The translations under genes were made by a program, and so were the position numbers. Shown here piece after piece: positions 23,140 through 36,299 of a stretch of 64,000 bases of DNA. Every line of letters begins with the position of its first letter. Within the stretch, counting starts at the first letter, position 1. The notes beneath the pieces are model-generated. The model had not been told where the DNA came from and made no database searches. It was given only the letters and a program-made list of their open reading frames with translations. The stretch comes from Capniomyces stellatus. Its lineage: Eukaryota; Kickxellomycota; Harpellomycetes; Harpellales; Legeriomycetaceae. The stretch lies in assembly GCA_001661515.1 (NCBI GenBank), contig LUVW01000018.1, positions 206,177-270,176 on the forward strand, written 5' to 3'.

Positions 23140-24933
23140 ATATTTTACATTTTTCATTCAAGCTCCTGAAGCCTCGCAACTTTTTTTACTAACAAAGTGC
23201 GAGCTCACAAAACTTGACACATTAATTCGAGATGTCCAAGGACTGATGCTTACAATAATTAGCAGATTGCCACTAACATTTTAGCTTGAAAATCTTTTAG
23301 TTGTTTTAATATGTGTGCACTGTAATTTATTGGGCTTTCTCTTCTTGATGGTCAATGGTCACCTGTGGCCAGCGAGATTTTTTAAATCTAATCTACTTGT
23401 ATTTTTGTTACAAAACGGTCTTTTTTAAACAATTAGTCGACTTGTACTAAATAGCAAAAAGTGAAGTAGTAAATAAGATGAAATGGCCAATTGGTGTCGA
23501 GTTTTGGTAAAAGAAACATTTTTTTATTGACATTTCGTCCTGAAGTAGACAAATTTATTCTAACCAGGACAAAGCTCTGAGTCATTACCAATACTAAGTC
23601 AATAAACCGATACAGTGTATTGAACCGTGTCATGTTTGTAAGTTGATCATTTTCGAGAAGACATCTACTTTACACACATCTTCCAGCACTATTAATTTCC
23701 TTTTTAGTCACAAATATGAAAATTCACTAAAAGGCACGAGATCCTAAAGTATTTCTTGTGACAAAAAAAAGCACAATGTTTTACCTAAAGGGTCATAAAT
23801 CATCAAATAATATAGTTCACCAACGTCACCTTTCAAACGTAGAAAATACGGATTGCAAGTACATCCAAAGGGGTTTTATAAAATGCATTAAAAACTTTTT
23901 ACCAAAATACATTGAACAGGTGCAAAAAAAAAGACAAGGCAGTATAGAAGTGGCATGGCATAAAAATACAAGACCAGCAAGACAAAGCAAAGTAAAACAA
24001 GGCAGGACAATTTATAAGCGTTTATGTGTCCTTTGGTTAGCGTAATGTCTCAAAATAAAGTTGTTTGAAATGGGTTGGAAGCAATAAAAGGGTATAAAAA
24101 TAGTTCTAAAGTTATATTCTCTTATCGATGTAAATATCAGACCAATAAAGCTCGGTAATACCATGAGAAAGTAAAGGTGGATCCTCAGCAGTATACTAAC
24201 CTGATAGTACCATGATTGCGAGTTTGGTTATGCAACCAAGTAGAATGTAATTATACACCATCACACCCAACAACATAGCTAGTTTGAAAATAAAAATGAC
24301 TAGTCGCTACCGATCATTTTAAACCGAATAATATGACCTTGGTATGCTAGGTTGTTATTTTTCTGATCTTTTTCTGAATGCTATGGGGGTTTTGTAAGTG
24401 TCAATTGCCCAGGCGATTGTATTAAGCGGAGTCTTATAAATTGGCGAATTAAGTCGCAAGTCGCTTAGAGATCAATAGTTATTTAATATTCATTTAATAT
24501 TTCCAGATTTGCACGCAAATAATGTTGGTATAGCAGTTTAATCGAGCGAGGGATTATTAGATATTACCAGTTCCAGGTTTAGCGTTTAACAGAAAATTCT
24601 CAGGCAAAGCGAACAAAGAAAATTCGTGTTTGTAGAGGTACACCGGAATATGATACACAATGCAGCAAAAAAAATCAATAATATTAGAGCAAATCTTAAT
24701 TGTAGTGTGTATATTAGTAAACTATTTATATGCGCCAACTCTATCGAATCCAACAATTCAAGCTTTAGTTTTTGCATCAATTATGAATCTCTTCAAAATC
24801 TTGATTCATATACTTGCAACAAGAGATACCAAGACATACAGAAAAAATACAGTTTTTAACTATACGAACACAAAAGTCGAATGTACTAACTCTATAAGCA
24901 AAAATGGTGCCAAAATAAACCAAAAATTTAAAG

Positions 24934-24941
24934 TATATAAA
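24934..24941 (+). promoter_or_regulatory. TATA box of the secreted His-rich gene
   Basis: TATATAAA lies 98 nt before the ATG at 25032 and is followed by a CA/AC-rich leader. Spacing and sequence fit a core promoter. It overlaps a 102-codon open frame (24660-24968), which argues against that frame being a gene. Confidence 0.55.
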
Positions 24942-25031
24942 GTCGCGCAATCAAGACTCACTAACTAGCCAACAAAAATAAAAACATCTGTTTTGAAAAC
25001 CAAATTTTAACAAAGTTCAAAAGAAATAAAA

Positions 25032-26015
25032 ATGAAGTCACAAAAGCTCCAGTTATTGCTGGCATTCGTATTAATTGTAATTATAGGACCTGTAATGGCC
25101 AGTGATGGGGCTACATCAACATCAAATCCTTTAACTGAGGATGTAACTAGCCAAAAGGTAAAAGGGACGATTGATTTACATCACCATTTACACAAGCCGC
25201 CACACCATATACACAGCAGTATACATAGTGGCCATCATAGTACATACGAGTACCAGCACCCTAAAACAATACATATCCATAGCCACTGGCACAAAAACAA
25301 CCATCACAAGGATACCGATTACACTGAATCGCTTCACCGCACAGAAACTCGACACCACCCACACCACAGTAAATATACAATCACCTTAACCGAAACTGAA
25401 GCTAGAACTAGTAAAAAGACCAAAGTTACTTTATGTACTACAAGCCATCCGACTTATCATTACTCAACAGAAGAAAGCTTCTGTTCTTCAGAAAGTGTTG
25501 TAACCGAAACTGAGGCAGAAACCGAAACATGCTTAAGCAGCAAGGTAGAGCCAACCAGTATTAGTTTGAGTAAGCACGGCTCCTGTGGCGGTACTGTGTA
25601 TAGCTCAGCAGACACGATGTCATTCCATAGTTCGCTCATAACTGTTACATCATACCCAGACATTTTACCTACAATCACCACATTCGAATCTTGTAGCAAT
25701 GCCACTGATTTACCAAATGTACCTACGCCCACCAAAATACCACACACTACACACTGTACAGCATCAAACAACGGATGCAAGAGGCCTGAACATTGCGACA
25801 GACTTCCAGATGCTGGGTTCAGGCTATACAATTTCTGTTTAGGATACATTAGTTTGATTGGAGTATATACCAAGACACATGGAGAGAGTACATCCTCAAC
25901 ATCAAATATTTCAGAAATATATGCAACACCTACATCAACACCAGCGTCGACACCAGTGTTGTGTGATAGTTACATATATGAGGTAGTCACCATCACCAAA
26001 TGTAAGTCAACATAA
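25032..26015 (+). CDS. Secreted His/Thr-rich protein of unknown family
   Basis: Single exon, 327 residues, ATG at 25032. Residues 1-23 form a clear signal peptide (basic start, hydrophobic LLLAFVLIVIIG, small residues before the site). Residues about 45-115 are very rich in histidine, with HHHLH, HKPPHHIH and HIHSHWHKNNHH clusters. The middle is Ser/Thr-rich with TETEA-type repeats. Ten or so cysteines lie mostly in the second half, including a C-x(6)-C-x(4)-C group near 243-255. There is no GPI-like hydrophobic tail. It looks like an extracellular or wall protein able to bind metal through histidines, but no family is recognised and the metal role is inference. Confidence 0.75.
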   Translation: MKSQKLQLLLAFVLIVIIGPVMASDGATSTSNPLTEDVTSQKVKGTIDLHHHLHKPPHHIHSSIHSGHHSTYEYQHPKTIHIHSHWHKNNHHKDTDYTESLHRTETRHHPHHSKYTITLTETEARTSKKTKVTLCTTSHPTYHYSTEESFCSSESVVTETEAETETCLSSKVEPTSISLSKHGSCGGTVYSSADTMSFHSSLITVTSYPDILPTITTFESCSNATDLPNVPTPTKIPHTTHCTASNNGCKRPEHCDRLPDAGFRLYNFCLGYISLIGVYTKTHGESTSSTSNISEIYATPTSTPASTPVLCDSYIYEVVTITKCKST

Positions 26016-26773
26016 ATAAGTACATATGACTGCTCTACTAACCAAGTACGCTAGCTTGCATAATCCAGACACAAGGCACGCGATGTTATATTCCCGCATC
26101 GAGTTTAACAGTTAATTTATTGATATTCAAAATCCAAAAAAAATAATCGTTGGTCCAAGTGTAAAGTACTTTAGCTATAGCTTTTATATCACCTCAGTTT
26201 TATTTTATTTCAAGGTTGACTTGGCCTAGCTTAACCAATAACCAGTTTAGTTTAATTTAAATTTATCATCATTATTAGTTACTATATTTTGACGTTTAAA
26301 TTGGTATTGTTGTTTTTGTAAAAGCCAACACCAGAAATTTCAATAATAATAAATGCTAACACCAAAATGCTGAGTTTGTTTGTATAAAGATATAATGGTA
26401 TTCATTTTTTTTTATTTAAGCAAAAGTGAGAATCGCAACATGATTTATAGGCACGCTTTAATAAAGAAAAACTAATCGGCATATAAAACAGCCCAGGACA
26501 AAACAAAACCGCAAAAAAAAGGGGAGAGTTATCTCTTAACTCGATAAAAAAAAGAAGAAACCCCAACTAACTACGCGTGTAGCAATTTGCTAATCCGGTC
26601 GATTTTTGAACGAAGTTGTGATATCTTAATCCTAAAGCGTACATGTTGAAGTAATACGAGTTATTAGAAGCAGTCAAAAAAAAAAAAAACTCAAAAGAAA
26701 CTCATTAAAATCCACAAGCTAAGAAAGAGAGTACATCCCTCTAATAAAAAGGGATGAAAATTCAATATAATCA
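26016..26773. other. Convergent intergenic region
   Basis: About 760 bp between the 3' ends of the His-rich gene (+) and the ValRS gene (-). AT-rich with A-runs near 26510-26560 and 26675-26690. No gene recognised. Confidence 0.5.
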
Positions 26774-29700
26774 TTACCTGTCAGCCTCCTTTGACTTTTC
26801 TGGAGACAATTGGATGTATTTGCCACGTGAAGTTTGCGTCAAGAGCTTTTCTAGCTGGGAATTAAGTTTTTCTAGGTACAGCGTTTGCTTTTGAATGTCG
26901 ACCTTTGGTGCTTGGAGTGTATTTTTTTCATTAACGGATGGGATTTCAGGAATGATAACAGTGATGTTTGACGTTAGGGTTACACTGTTTTGTAATAGGG
27001 ATGGAATTTCAGATGCACCCAAACATTTTTGGGAATTCAAACCATTGGCGCTGGTTGGTTTTATAAGCACAGTTTTCACATCGTCGGCCTTAGACATAGA
27101 TGTAATGTGATATCTATACTTATTTACCAACTCATCGACTGCTGCATAGCTTAATGGACTTGGCATGGATCCGCTATGTTCACGGTGTACCTTTCCAGAG
27201 TTTATAAACTCACCAGGTCCATACAGTTCTAAATCAGGTCGACTAACATAGTCAAAAGTGGGCTTGTCATTGTCCAGCGCTTTTTCTTCAAAGTTGATTG
27301 TTATAGAGGGAATATTGACTGAGCTAGGTACTTTATTTGTTTGTCTTATCATTCTGATAGCACTGGCTGTATCTAGGATAAGCTTAGTGTATATTTCAGC
27401 ATTTTCATCCACAAAAGATGCCCACTCGCTTTCTTCAGGAAACCTCATTGTCATTAGTGAAATGCTATCCTCTTTATCTAATCAAGGCCAGATCAGGTCA
27501 AACCCCAGATTAAAATTACAATTACAAGAAAGAGCAATCATCGAATTAGTATGTGCACGTTTATAATATGTTGTAGCGCACTACAGATTTAAAAACAAAA
27601 ATTTAGAAACCTTGTGGAAGAATACGGTTGATTGAGGGCATGATAGCAAGTTTATGATGTAGTTCTTCAGTAACAAAAGGCATGAAAGGATGTAATAGCC
27701 TAAGGGTCCCCAAAAACACACGCGTCAAGCAGCGTAGAACCGAAAGCTGGGTCTAAATACATTTAATTACACCTTATACTTTTATTCACACTGTATTTTT
27801 TTTAAAAAAAATATGTTTTCTAAATGAAAACAAATAAAAATATATTCATGATATGGTATAATATGGTATAACTCCTACCTGACCACTAGAAAAGTCTTTG
27901 CCATAAAGAATGGGTTTACTCAAGTCCAAGTACGATTCACAAAAGTCACGGAGAACAAAGTTTCGAATAGTTTCAGCAGCAGTCCCAGCACGATAACATG
28001 CCAGATACTTGTTAACAAGTAAAACGGTATTTGCGAACCTGGAGTTAATAAACGAATCAAAAAGCACAAGCTCACTATGCGTATAGTCACTGATGTCCGG
28101 CTTATTATTTAAACATGTATTTGAACTTAACCGGTCCATATGCTCCTCAATAAAGTTGAATACGTTCCAAAGTTTGTTGGCAAAATGGTAGCTCGACTTG
28201 ATGTTGTTAATGTTTACGTTGATTTGGCTCTAAACGATTATAACAATAACGGGTATTGTAAATATACAATTTAATCAAATAACTGTATTCAGAATGAGAC
28301 AATGTACAAATGAAATGATTTGGTTGGGGGGGGGAGGGGGTTAGAAAAGCAATAAATCAATGGGCTCGCTATTGGATGTGATGGTTCCATCACTAAAAAA
28401 CAATTATGTACTTACTTGAGCCGAGTAAAGGACAAGTGCCATACGCAGAGAGTCAGCACCATATTCAGGAACGCCGTTAGGAAATTGTTCACGAAGAGTC
28501 GAAAGTCCTCTGTTATTTATTAATTTTACAGTTGGTTACAGTTGGTTACAGTTGGTTACAATTATCTTGATCATTTTTCAACATGGATATCTGTTATGTT
28601 TTACCTGTCTAAAGGTTAAATCTAACAAGTATAAATCTGAATAAAAATACAACTACAGTCTTTAGTATTACCTTTTCAACTCGTTTTCATTTAGGAACCC
28701 TGATCTCAACGAGTTTTCCAGCTCCGGTAAGCTAGTACCATCAATTACAGAAAGAGGATCCAGTACATTTCCAAGAGATTTTGACATTTTACGCCCGTTA
28801 GAGTCACGAATCTATAAAAGGTTAGTACATATGGTGTTTTGTACATTTTAGTATCAGGTTCAATCAAAATGGACAGTGGAAGCGACTAAAGGAACGTGTA
28901 TAGCTGTGGAAACGTATAAGTTTACCATCGAGTGGAGGAACACAGTGCTGAACGGCGCGCAGTTAGAAAAGTAGCTACATAGCATAACCATCCTTGCAAC
29001 CCAAAAAAACAATATGTCATTCCCAGTTTCGAGTAAATCTGAAAGCGACTAAAAAAATATTTGTTAAAGTATTGCGATTAGTGTTGAGTCTACTTGATCG
29101 ATTTGCTAGAATACACAAAGACAGCTGACTATTAATATTATCTATAATATAAATAAATAAGTGTCCAGATATCAGCAGATTAACCAAAGTTTACAAAACT
29201 GTATTTAAATATATTTTACACTTTTGTCGGTATGACCAAGAATGTTCTCTGGCCCATTATGATCATTAAATACCGTGAGTGGTAGCAGTCCCGACGAAAA
29301 CCAAGTGTCTAAAACGTCGGTATCCTAAAACATTGGTAAGCACATACAGTTAGCGTTTTAGCTTTAGTAAGGCTAGTTTGGATAACACAAAGGCAGTAGA
29401 TGCATATATGCTCTATGTTCCAACCTGTTCAAATTTCAGCAGGGCTTCATCTATCCCTTTAACCCAACTAGAGTTGTTCCTAGCAATATCAACAGCCTCG
29501 CTTTTCGACTTGGCAGCAACCCAAACTAAAAATTAAAACAGAACAAATAATATATTGTTAGATAACAAGCAAAAATGAAGTTTGGTATATACATATAAAT
29601 GCGTGGATAGTTTACACTCTTTAAACTTATTTGCAAGCTCATTATCAGCGCCCAGTCCTTGTTTGTCTATCAAGCTGACTTTGTAAGCCGGGACTCTGTG

Positions 29701-32385
29701 TCCCCACCACAACTGTCTAGAAATGCACCACTCTTGAATTCCATCAAGCCATCTAGTCCAATCAGAATTGAACTTTTCCGGAATTAGCTCCACTTTTCCA
29801 GCTCTAACCAACTCCAGAGCGTTTTTCGCTAAAGGCTTGGTGTTTACAAACCACTGCGGCTTTATCATGGGTTCAATCAGGTCTCCTGTTCGCGAGCACA
29901 CTGATATTACTGATTTACTAGCCGTTTTGTTAATATCGCCAACTCTAGTTTTGTTTCCATTTAAATTATCACTCGGATCTACACTTTCCACGTTGCTACC
30001 TCTGTACAAACCAGCTGATTTTATAAAGCCTATAACGGCTTTCCGCGCTGCCCATCTAGTCATACCCTACAAACAGCATTAACTCAGTTTAGCTTAGCAT
30101 ATATGTCTGTGTTTAAGTTGTGGGGAAAGAAAATTAGCTGAAAAAAGCAATAATTTACAGAAAACTCAAAAAGAAAACGCCAAAAAGCGTTGAAAGCCAA
30201 ATATGCAGCTATACAGATATTAGTGTATTTACATTGAAAGGCTCGGTGTTTGGTATATTGGAGCGAATTTTGCCATCTTCTGATATCACGCTACGAACAG
30301 GAAGTCCGTGTCTCTTAGCACATTCGAAATCGTTTAAATCATGGCCAGGTGTTATTTTCACTGCACCAGTTCCGAATTCCATATCCACCAACAACTCGTC
30401 ACCTATAATAGGCATCAGTTTGTTCGAAATTGGGTGTATAGCGTGCTTTCCAATATATCCCTGAAATATCATGTCCAAAATTTACAAGTCGAGTTATAAT
30501 GTTAAACATCATAGATTTAATTCAATTAACACAATTCAGTAAACAGATAAATAGGCCATAGAATGGTAAGTATGTTTTTTTATAAAAGGCATTTGACAAA
30601 AATAGCAAATAAAAGGGAATTACCAAATACCGCGTGTCACGAGGATGGACCGCAATAGCAACATCACCAATCAGGGTTTCAGGGCGTGTTGTTCCTACAA
30701 CCAATTCTCCAACCTCATTTTTGAAAGAGTCCACTACCTTGTACGCAAAGTTGTACATTGCGCCGACCAGTTGGCTAAATTGAGTTATTTTACATAGTAG
30801 CATACATATTGTTTAAAGAGTCGAGTAACTTGACATTGTTGGCTGAACATATCTAAACTTATAAACCCACTAAAATTCAATTACGGTTCATCTTCACCAG
30901 GAACTTTGATAAACTTTGGCCCATCAATTTCAATATGATCCACCTATTAAATTTTCAAACACAACATTAAAAGCGAATTGTAAGCATGGCCATGCCACAC
31001 TAGTATAGTGCTAGTAAGCATATTGTTTTAATAGTACGAGCAGTGACATGATTTTTTTTTCCATCATTAATTACCTCAATGTCTGAAATAACGCTCTGGA
31101 GTGCACAGCACCAACTAACTAGTTTGGTATCACGATATATCATCCCATCGTTAAACATCTTGATAAATGCCTCTTCTACAACTGCTGAATGCTTAGGATC
31201 CATTGTAAAGAACTCTTTATCCCAGTTCATTGAGGCGCCGATACGTTTCTATTAGTGGTTTTGAAATTATGTCAGGATGTTTTTCAAGGTCAATAACTCA
31301 GTTCAGGTGGTAGGTTAGCGTGTATATGTATTTTTAATTACAAGCTGGTTGTTTATAAGCGACTCGCGACTGTTTTTCCATTCCCAAACTTTGCTGATAA
31401 ATGCACTTCTGCCAATGTCATGTCTAGATTTCTTTGTACAAAAAGTTATAAATATCAAAAGTTAGAACAATGTTTAAACATAATCATTCTACTACTTGGG
31501 ACTTTGCGCATATATATCGTATAAATAAGTCAGACAAACAGTAACCACCTTAAGTTCTTTCATTAACTGCTTTTCTACAATCACTTGTGTTGAAATCCCA
31601 GCATGATCTGTACCAGGAACCCAGTTTACAGAGTACCCTTTCATCCTATAATATCTTGCGTAAACATCCTAAAATTGCACACGATAGCCATTTTTGTTAG
31701 GAAAGCGGTTTATAAGTCTGCAAACATAAATACCATCAAGCAAGAGCAAACTAGCTCCTCTTTAGAACTCTTAATATCCGAAAGGCTAACCTGGATCGAT
31801 GTAGTCATAGCATGCCCTAAATGAAGAACACCGGTCACATTTGGGGGAGGTGCAAGCATGTCAAAAGTTTTATCGCTGCTGGGGCCCGATGTGGGATTAG
31901 GCAGATACAGTTCTACGTCGTTTTTAATATCAATATTACAGTTACAGATTGCTTTCAAATAGCAATTTCTTTGCTTTTACCAAGCAAACACCACAATTTA
32001 TGCAAAAGAAAAAGTCAGGGCATATTGATTAGCGTTTTACTGTTATCCAGCCAAAATTTGCTCCATTTAGATTCGATTTCGCCCTATTCCAATCCCAGTA
32101 TCAATCAAAGCAAAGCCTTTTAATTTTATTCTTGCTTTGCAATAATGTCTTTGCTGTTGAAATGGGTTTATTACTTCAATTTTACCAAAAAAAATAAAAG
32201 TGCGTTACTGGTGAATATGGCTTCCTAGGCAAATCTTTAACAGTACTGTATCGCAATCTCAGAACATTATGTTTTATCGGTCTGCAATTTGGAATAGGTC
32301 TTCTTGAAGCAATGCTAGCAGGTGTAAATCTATATTTGAATGGATCGGATAGTTTTATACTCTTGAGATTAGAAACAAAGATCAT
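26774..32385 (-). CDS. VAS1: Valyl-tRNA synthetase with mitochondrial presequence
   Basis: Eighteen exons on the minus strand: 32385-32209, 32083-32041, 31951-31791, 31668-31549, 31431-31342, 31248-31075, 30943-30885, 30774-30624, 30460-30233, 30066-29616, 29525-29425, 29324-29222, 29038-28926, 28811-28672, 28509-28416, 28229-27879, 27752-27611, 27477-26774. All are GT-AG and in phase; total 1133 residues. It charges tRNA-Val. The class I HIGH motif is HLGH (117-120); the KMSKS loop is intact (665-669). The editing domain shows [17 protein letters not shown] and [12 protein letters not shown]. The anticodon-binding region and a C-terminal coiled coil follow. Exon 1 encodes a basic, acid-poor presequence ending LRLRYST. 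No second Met occurs before residue 105, so an in-frame cytosolic start is absent from this transcript. Confidence 0.93.
28529..28560. repeat. 11-bp tandem repeat in ValRS intron
   Basis: About three perfect copies of CAGTTGGTTAC just upstream (in gene sense) of exon 15 of the ValRS gene. A short intronic tandem repeat with no assigned role. Confidence 0.8.
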
Positions 32386-33349
32386 TATTTATTTTTTATA
32401 AAAGCTACCCAGACGTGGTTGTTGTCTTTGTCGTATAATTGCAACTCATGGAAAATGAGTAAATCAAGAAACTTTATTTCTAGTTTAATAGAGTGAACTA
32501 AATTATAAGGATTATTTCAATAAAAAATAAATTATAAGGATTAATTTGATTTTAAAATAAAGTGGAAAATAATTGTACTTGATTTCAACGAGAAAAAAAA
32601 ATTGTTTGTCAATAAAAAAGAAGTATAATCGAGTTAAATGCAAATTTAATTTAAATCCAGATCATGAAAGTTGGTTATCACCGTTTTCGGTTTGTTATTG
32701 TGAACCAGAAGATTTGATCAGCTTTGGCCAAGTTAATAGGTGATATTTGATATTAAATACACTTTTTTTTATTTATTTGGCGAATTGGGTACATATATGG
32801 TCTGGTGGTGATGGTTTTTATTGGTTAATATGGGTGCGCTTTATCTTTGTATATCTAAAGGTAAAGACCAGTTAGTTGGATTTCGCGGTTATATACCCAC
32901 TATCTTGAAAGCGTCTCGCTCAGCTGTTCTATTTTCTTGGTGTCCCGTTTTAAAGAAAAAAACGTCAATGGATGAATACGTGTGACACCAAGTAAATAAA
33001 CCAACGACTATCTATTTTTAAATAAACGTAAAAGGATGAGCTTAATATCACTTTATTTTTTTTAATTTTTTTTGGCGAATAGATAGCGAGGCAATGCTAA
33101 AGTTATCAGAGTTTGTAATTTGCACGTGTTTAGGATTTCAAGAAAAAGTAAACAATAAAAACAGCTCCATTTCAATAATAATAATAATAAAAAGCTCCAT
33201 TAACTATTTGATCTTTCACACCAAGTTTTGTAAAATTAAATATTTAAACTCCTATTTTTCGTTGTTAAAGATACCTATAGGTATTCAAGTAGCCAATGCA
33301 ACATATTTGTATTAAACTATATCTGTTTTTAACCACTCAGTAAGCAGTA
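32386..33349. other. Divergent promoter region, ValRS and UBR7
   Basis: About 960 bp between two divergent ATGs. AT-rich, with A-runs and an ATAATAATA stretch near 33175-33190. It must carry both promoters; no clear TATA box or shared element was identified. Confidence 0.5.
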
Positions 33350-35911
33350 ATGAGCGAGTCAAACCATTTTGTCAGCAATTCAGGAGATTCATCCAGCAGT
33401 AAGCTTGTTGAACAAAAGAATGGCGATAGAAAACTAGAAACAGTTGATTCTATTGAGAAAAAGGCAGGATGTCAAGAACAATCGGGTATGGTTAGCGATG
33501 ACAAAAAAAAATCAAAGGGTGTGGGTGTAGTTGAGAACATAATTGGCAGTGAAGGTCTGGTTCTCACCAAAGAAATAAACGTGGAAAACCCTGACGAGTC
33601 GCCAACAATAAATGATGATACTATTTCAGCGACCGAGTTTCTAAAGATGCAAGCGCAGCTAGAAAGGGAAGCTGCAATCGCGTTGCCCGGGAAGTTTGAC
33701 GTCTGTACGTGGGAAAAGGGATACATTCGTCAGCCAGTTTATGCGTGTTTAACTTGTAGCAGACAGACTGGCAGCCGAATTATTCAAACCGGCAGCACTT
33801 CTAATGGGATTGGTATTTTTGATGCTAATTCTGAAGGTATTTCAGATAATACCAGCAAACAACAATTGCCCAAAAGCACAGGGATAAGTGGCAGAGAAAG
33901 CGGCGAAGGAACAAGTATAATACCAGCACTCGCTTGGAATCCTCGAATTTCCAATGGAAACACCAAGCCAGCAGACCCAAGCATTTGCCCTCCAGATTTC
34001 AGTGTTTCTGGTATATGCTACTCGTGCTCAATAAGCTGCCATTCAGATCACGATGTTATTGAATTGTTTTCAAAACGCCAATTTAGTTGCGACTGCGGAA
34101 CGAAGCGTATGCGTTGCAGTAGCGGGAAGAATGCCAGCTCCACCACCAGTAAGGGTGTGTGTAATATTAAAAAGTCAATAATCGGACTTTCAAATATTGT
34201 AAACAATGATAACAGATACAACCATAACTTTTGGGGCTATTACTGCAGGTAATTTTTTTTTTTAATTTTTTTTTTTACACTTTACTATTTGAATATAAAT
34301 ACGAATTTTTGCATAGAAACAACATGTGCTTCAAATAATATTGTCCAAGCAAATAGCATGTTGATTTTTTTCTTTGAATAAACTAAACATAGATGCGATA
34401 CTTTTTATCAGCCGGAAGTTGAAAGCCGAGAAATGATTCAGTGTTACGTATGTACAGATTGGTTTCATGACTCTTGCATTGGTTTGGTAAGTATAATGTT
34501 CTCCTATTTAATTTTGTCTTTAGCGTCATAACACTGACCACCCATCTATACACATACACATACACATACCATTGACTTTTACTTTTACATTTTTTTTGTT
34601 TATTATAATGCTGATTTTACTTTAATTTTTACAAAAATTAACATCATTGAACTTTAAATTCTGTACATACAACAAAAGTTGCCGGATGACAACGACTATG
34701 ATGAGTATATATGCCGTAAATGCGTTAGAAGGTGTCCAATACTTTGTAATTTAAGATCACCAAACGTGATGAGAGGAGTTATATCAGATTCAGATATTGC
34801 AGGGAAGGTGTGTAGAATCGTGGAGACAGTCAGCTTGACGGACATTGATGCTGATAGTGCTGTTAGTTCGAGTGTGCAAGTCGAAAACGGTAATAAAGCA
34901 CTGTTGTGTACGGCTGTAAAAGAGGACAAGGGTGATCCTATTGACAGCAAATCAGTGACCAAATGCACAGTCGATAAACGCACAAGTACAACAAGTCTTG
35001 TTACAGACGGATGCAGTACTAAAAGCCTCGGTAAGTTTGGTTTCTGGGGTTGTTTTATTTCCAACACTATTATCTTTAATTGTTACTCGCATTATTCAAT
35101 AATTTGGTCAATTTCTTTTTTTTTTTTAAAAAAAAAGCTTAATTTTCTTTTTGAAAAATCGACATAATTTAGATGAACCTGATAGTTGTTTAGACCTGTT
35201 TGTCAAGGAAGGATGGGTCAGCGACCTGTGTACTTGTCCAAGGGTATTTTTGGCTTTATTTTTATTTGAACGTATTTAGAACTTATATGTGCTGTTGGAA
35301 TATAGCCTATTTATATGTTTACATCAACTGAAACTGTGCATGTGTATTTTTCATGCGAAACAGTTTAAGCTCGACTTTATCATAATTAACTGTAGTGTAA
35401 ATCAGTCTTTGAGGAGTCAGAAATGGGTTTTATATACAGCGACGAGAGTATTTACGAACCTGAGCCAGACGACACCAGAAGTAAGCAAAATAACTTTATA
35501 TACACACTGATCGCCAATTACTATCGACACATTTACAGAAATCATTTTACTGGCATTTCACCGTTTATTGCGTATTCAAAATGGAATCATTAGCCGAGTC
35601 GCTATACGAGGCAGGCATCAAGGAGTTAAGTCGTTTAAACCACTCTCAGGCTGTTGAAGGGTCAGTTGCTTTTAGAGATCTTTGGTAAGTCGATTTTATC
35701 ACTCTGTTTGGATAGTTAAGATGGCCATATTTGTTTTGTTTACTGGCTTTATTTAATAATTGTACAAACATATATATATATATTTCCCAGTGATAACATG
35801 AAGCAGTTTTTGAAGCCGTTCGCAGAAAATAAAAGAACAGTCGGTGACCAAGATATAACACAATTTTTTCAGGAATTGGCTTCAAAAAGACAAAAAAGAG
35901 GCATGGATTAG
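33350..35911 (+). CDS. UBR7: UBR7-like UBR-box and PHD-finger protein
   Basis: Seven exons: 33350-34248, 34393-34486, 34679-35030, 35173-35243, about 35417-35480 (a start at 35414 is equally in phase), 35594-35684, 35791-35911; about 563 residues. UBR7/Mlo2 proteins are putative ubiquitin ligases with a UBR-type zinc finger and an atypical PHD finger linked to histone H2B ubiquitination. An acidic Ser-rich N-terminus leads to the UBR box, which starts at about residue 117 (CTWEKGYIRQPVYACLTCSR) and resumes at about 221 (GICYSCSISCHSDHDVIELF...CDCG). Between the halves lies an insertion of about 80 low-complexity residues. The PHD finger (about 297-347) has the Cys4-His-Cys3 pattern, including CYVCTDWFHDSC. 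The C-terminal YLKPFAE-like region (FLKPFAEN, DITQFFQEL) is also typical. Confidence 0.9.
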
Positions 35912-36299
35912 CATGGTGTGTATTTGTTGAGTTTATATAGTTTATATTATACAGTTTATGCTTGTGGAATTAAAATGGGGTTTGTTACCACGAATCGGAT
36001 TTACCGATAATTTACTTGGGCAAGTATACCGAAGCTGTGTCTTAGTATGTTTGGTTTAGAGTAAGATTTTGTGTTTATAAGTTTTTCAAGCTCAACAAAT
36101 CAGTGTGACAATATTTCATCCCACTGTTGTTTTGGTAATAAAAGCAATCAATGAAGCGCCTAGTGTCAATGGCCAAAAGTTCAACAATTACATGCATTAT
36201 ATGGGTATATATTTATATATTGAAGTTAAAGTAAAAAAAAAGTTTGAAAATAAGGTAGTATTTTTCGTTTTATTATGAGAGGTGTTTTAAAAATGGGGT

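Larger units (their letters stand above)
18934..24933. other. Gene desert with simple repeats
   Basis: About 6 kb without a supportable gene. It contains a pyrimidine tract (19331-19507), a hexamer minisatellite (22951-23139) and many A/T runs. Open frames up to about 120 codons occur, but most start at TTG or GTG, have unremarkable composition and show no domain signal. No RNA gene was recognised. Confidence 0.5.

Noticed and set aside
22906..23169. LA- and SQ-dipeptide frames over the hexamer repeat
   Set aside because: Products of repeat composition without gene context.
12888..24933. Search by eye for tRNA or other structural RNA genes
   Set aside because: No A-box and B-box pair or known RNA core was seen; a covariance-model scan would be decisive and could not be run.
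24660..24968. 102-codon ATG frame with a hydrophobic start upstream of the His-rich gene
   Set aside because: It overlaps the likely TATA box and leader of the next gene, shows no family signal, and has the composition of local AT-rich sequence.
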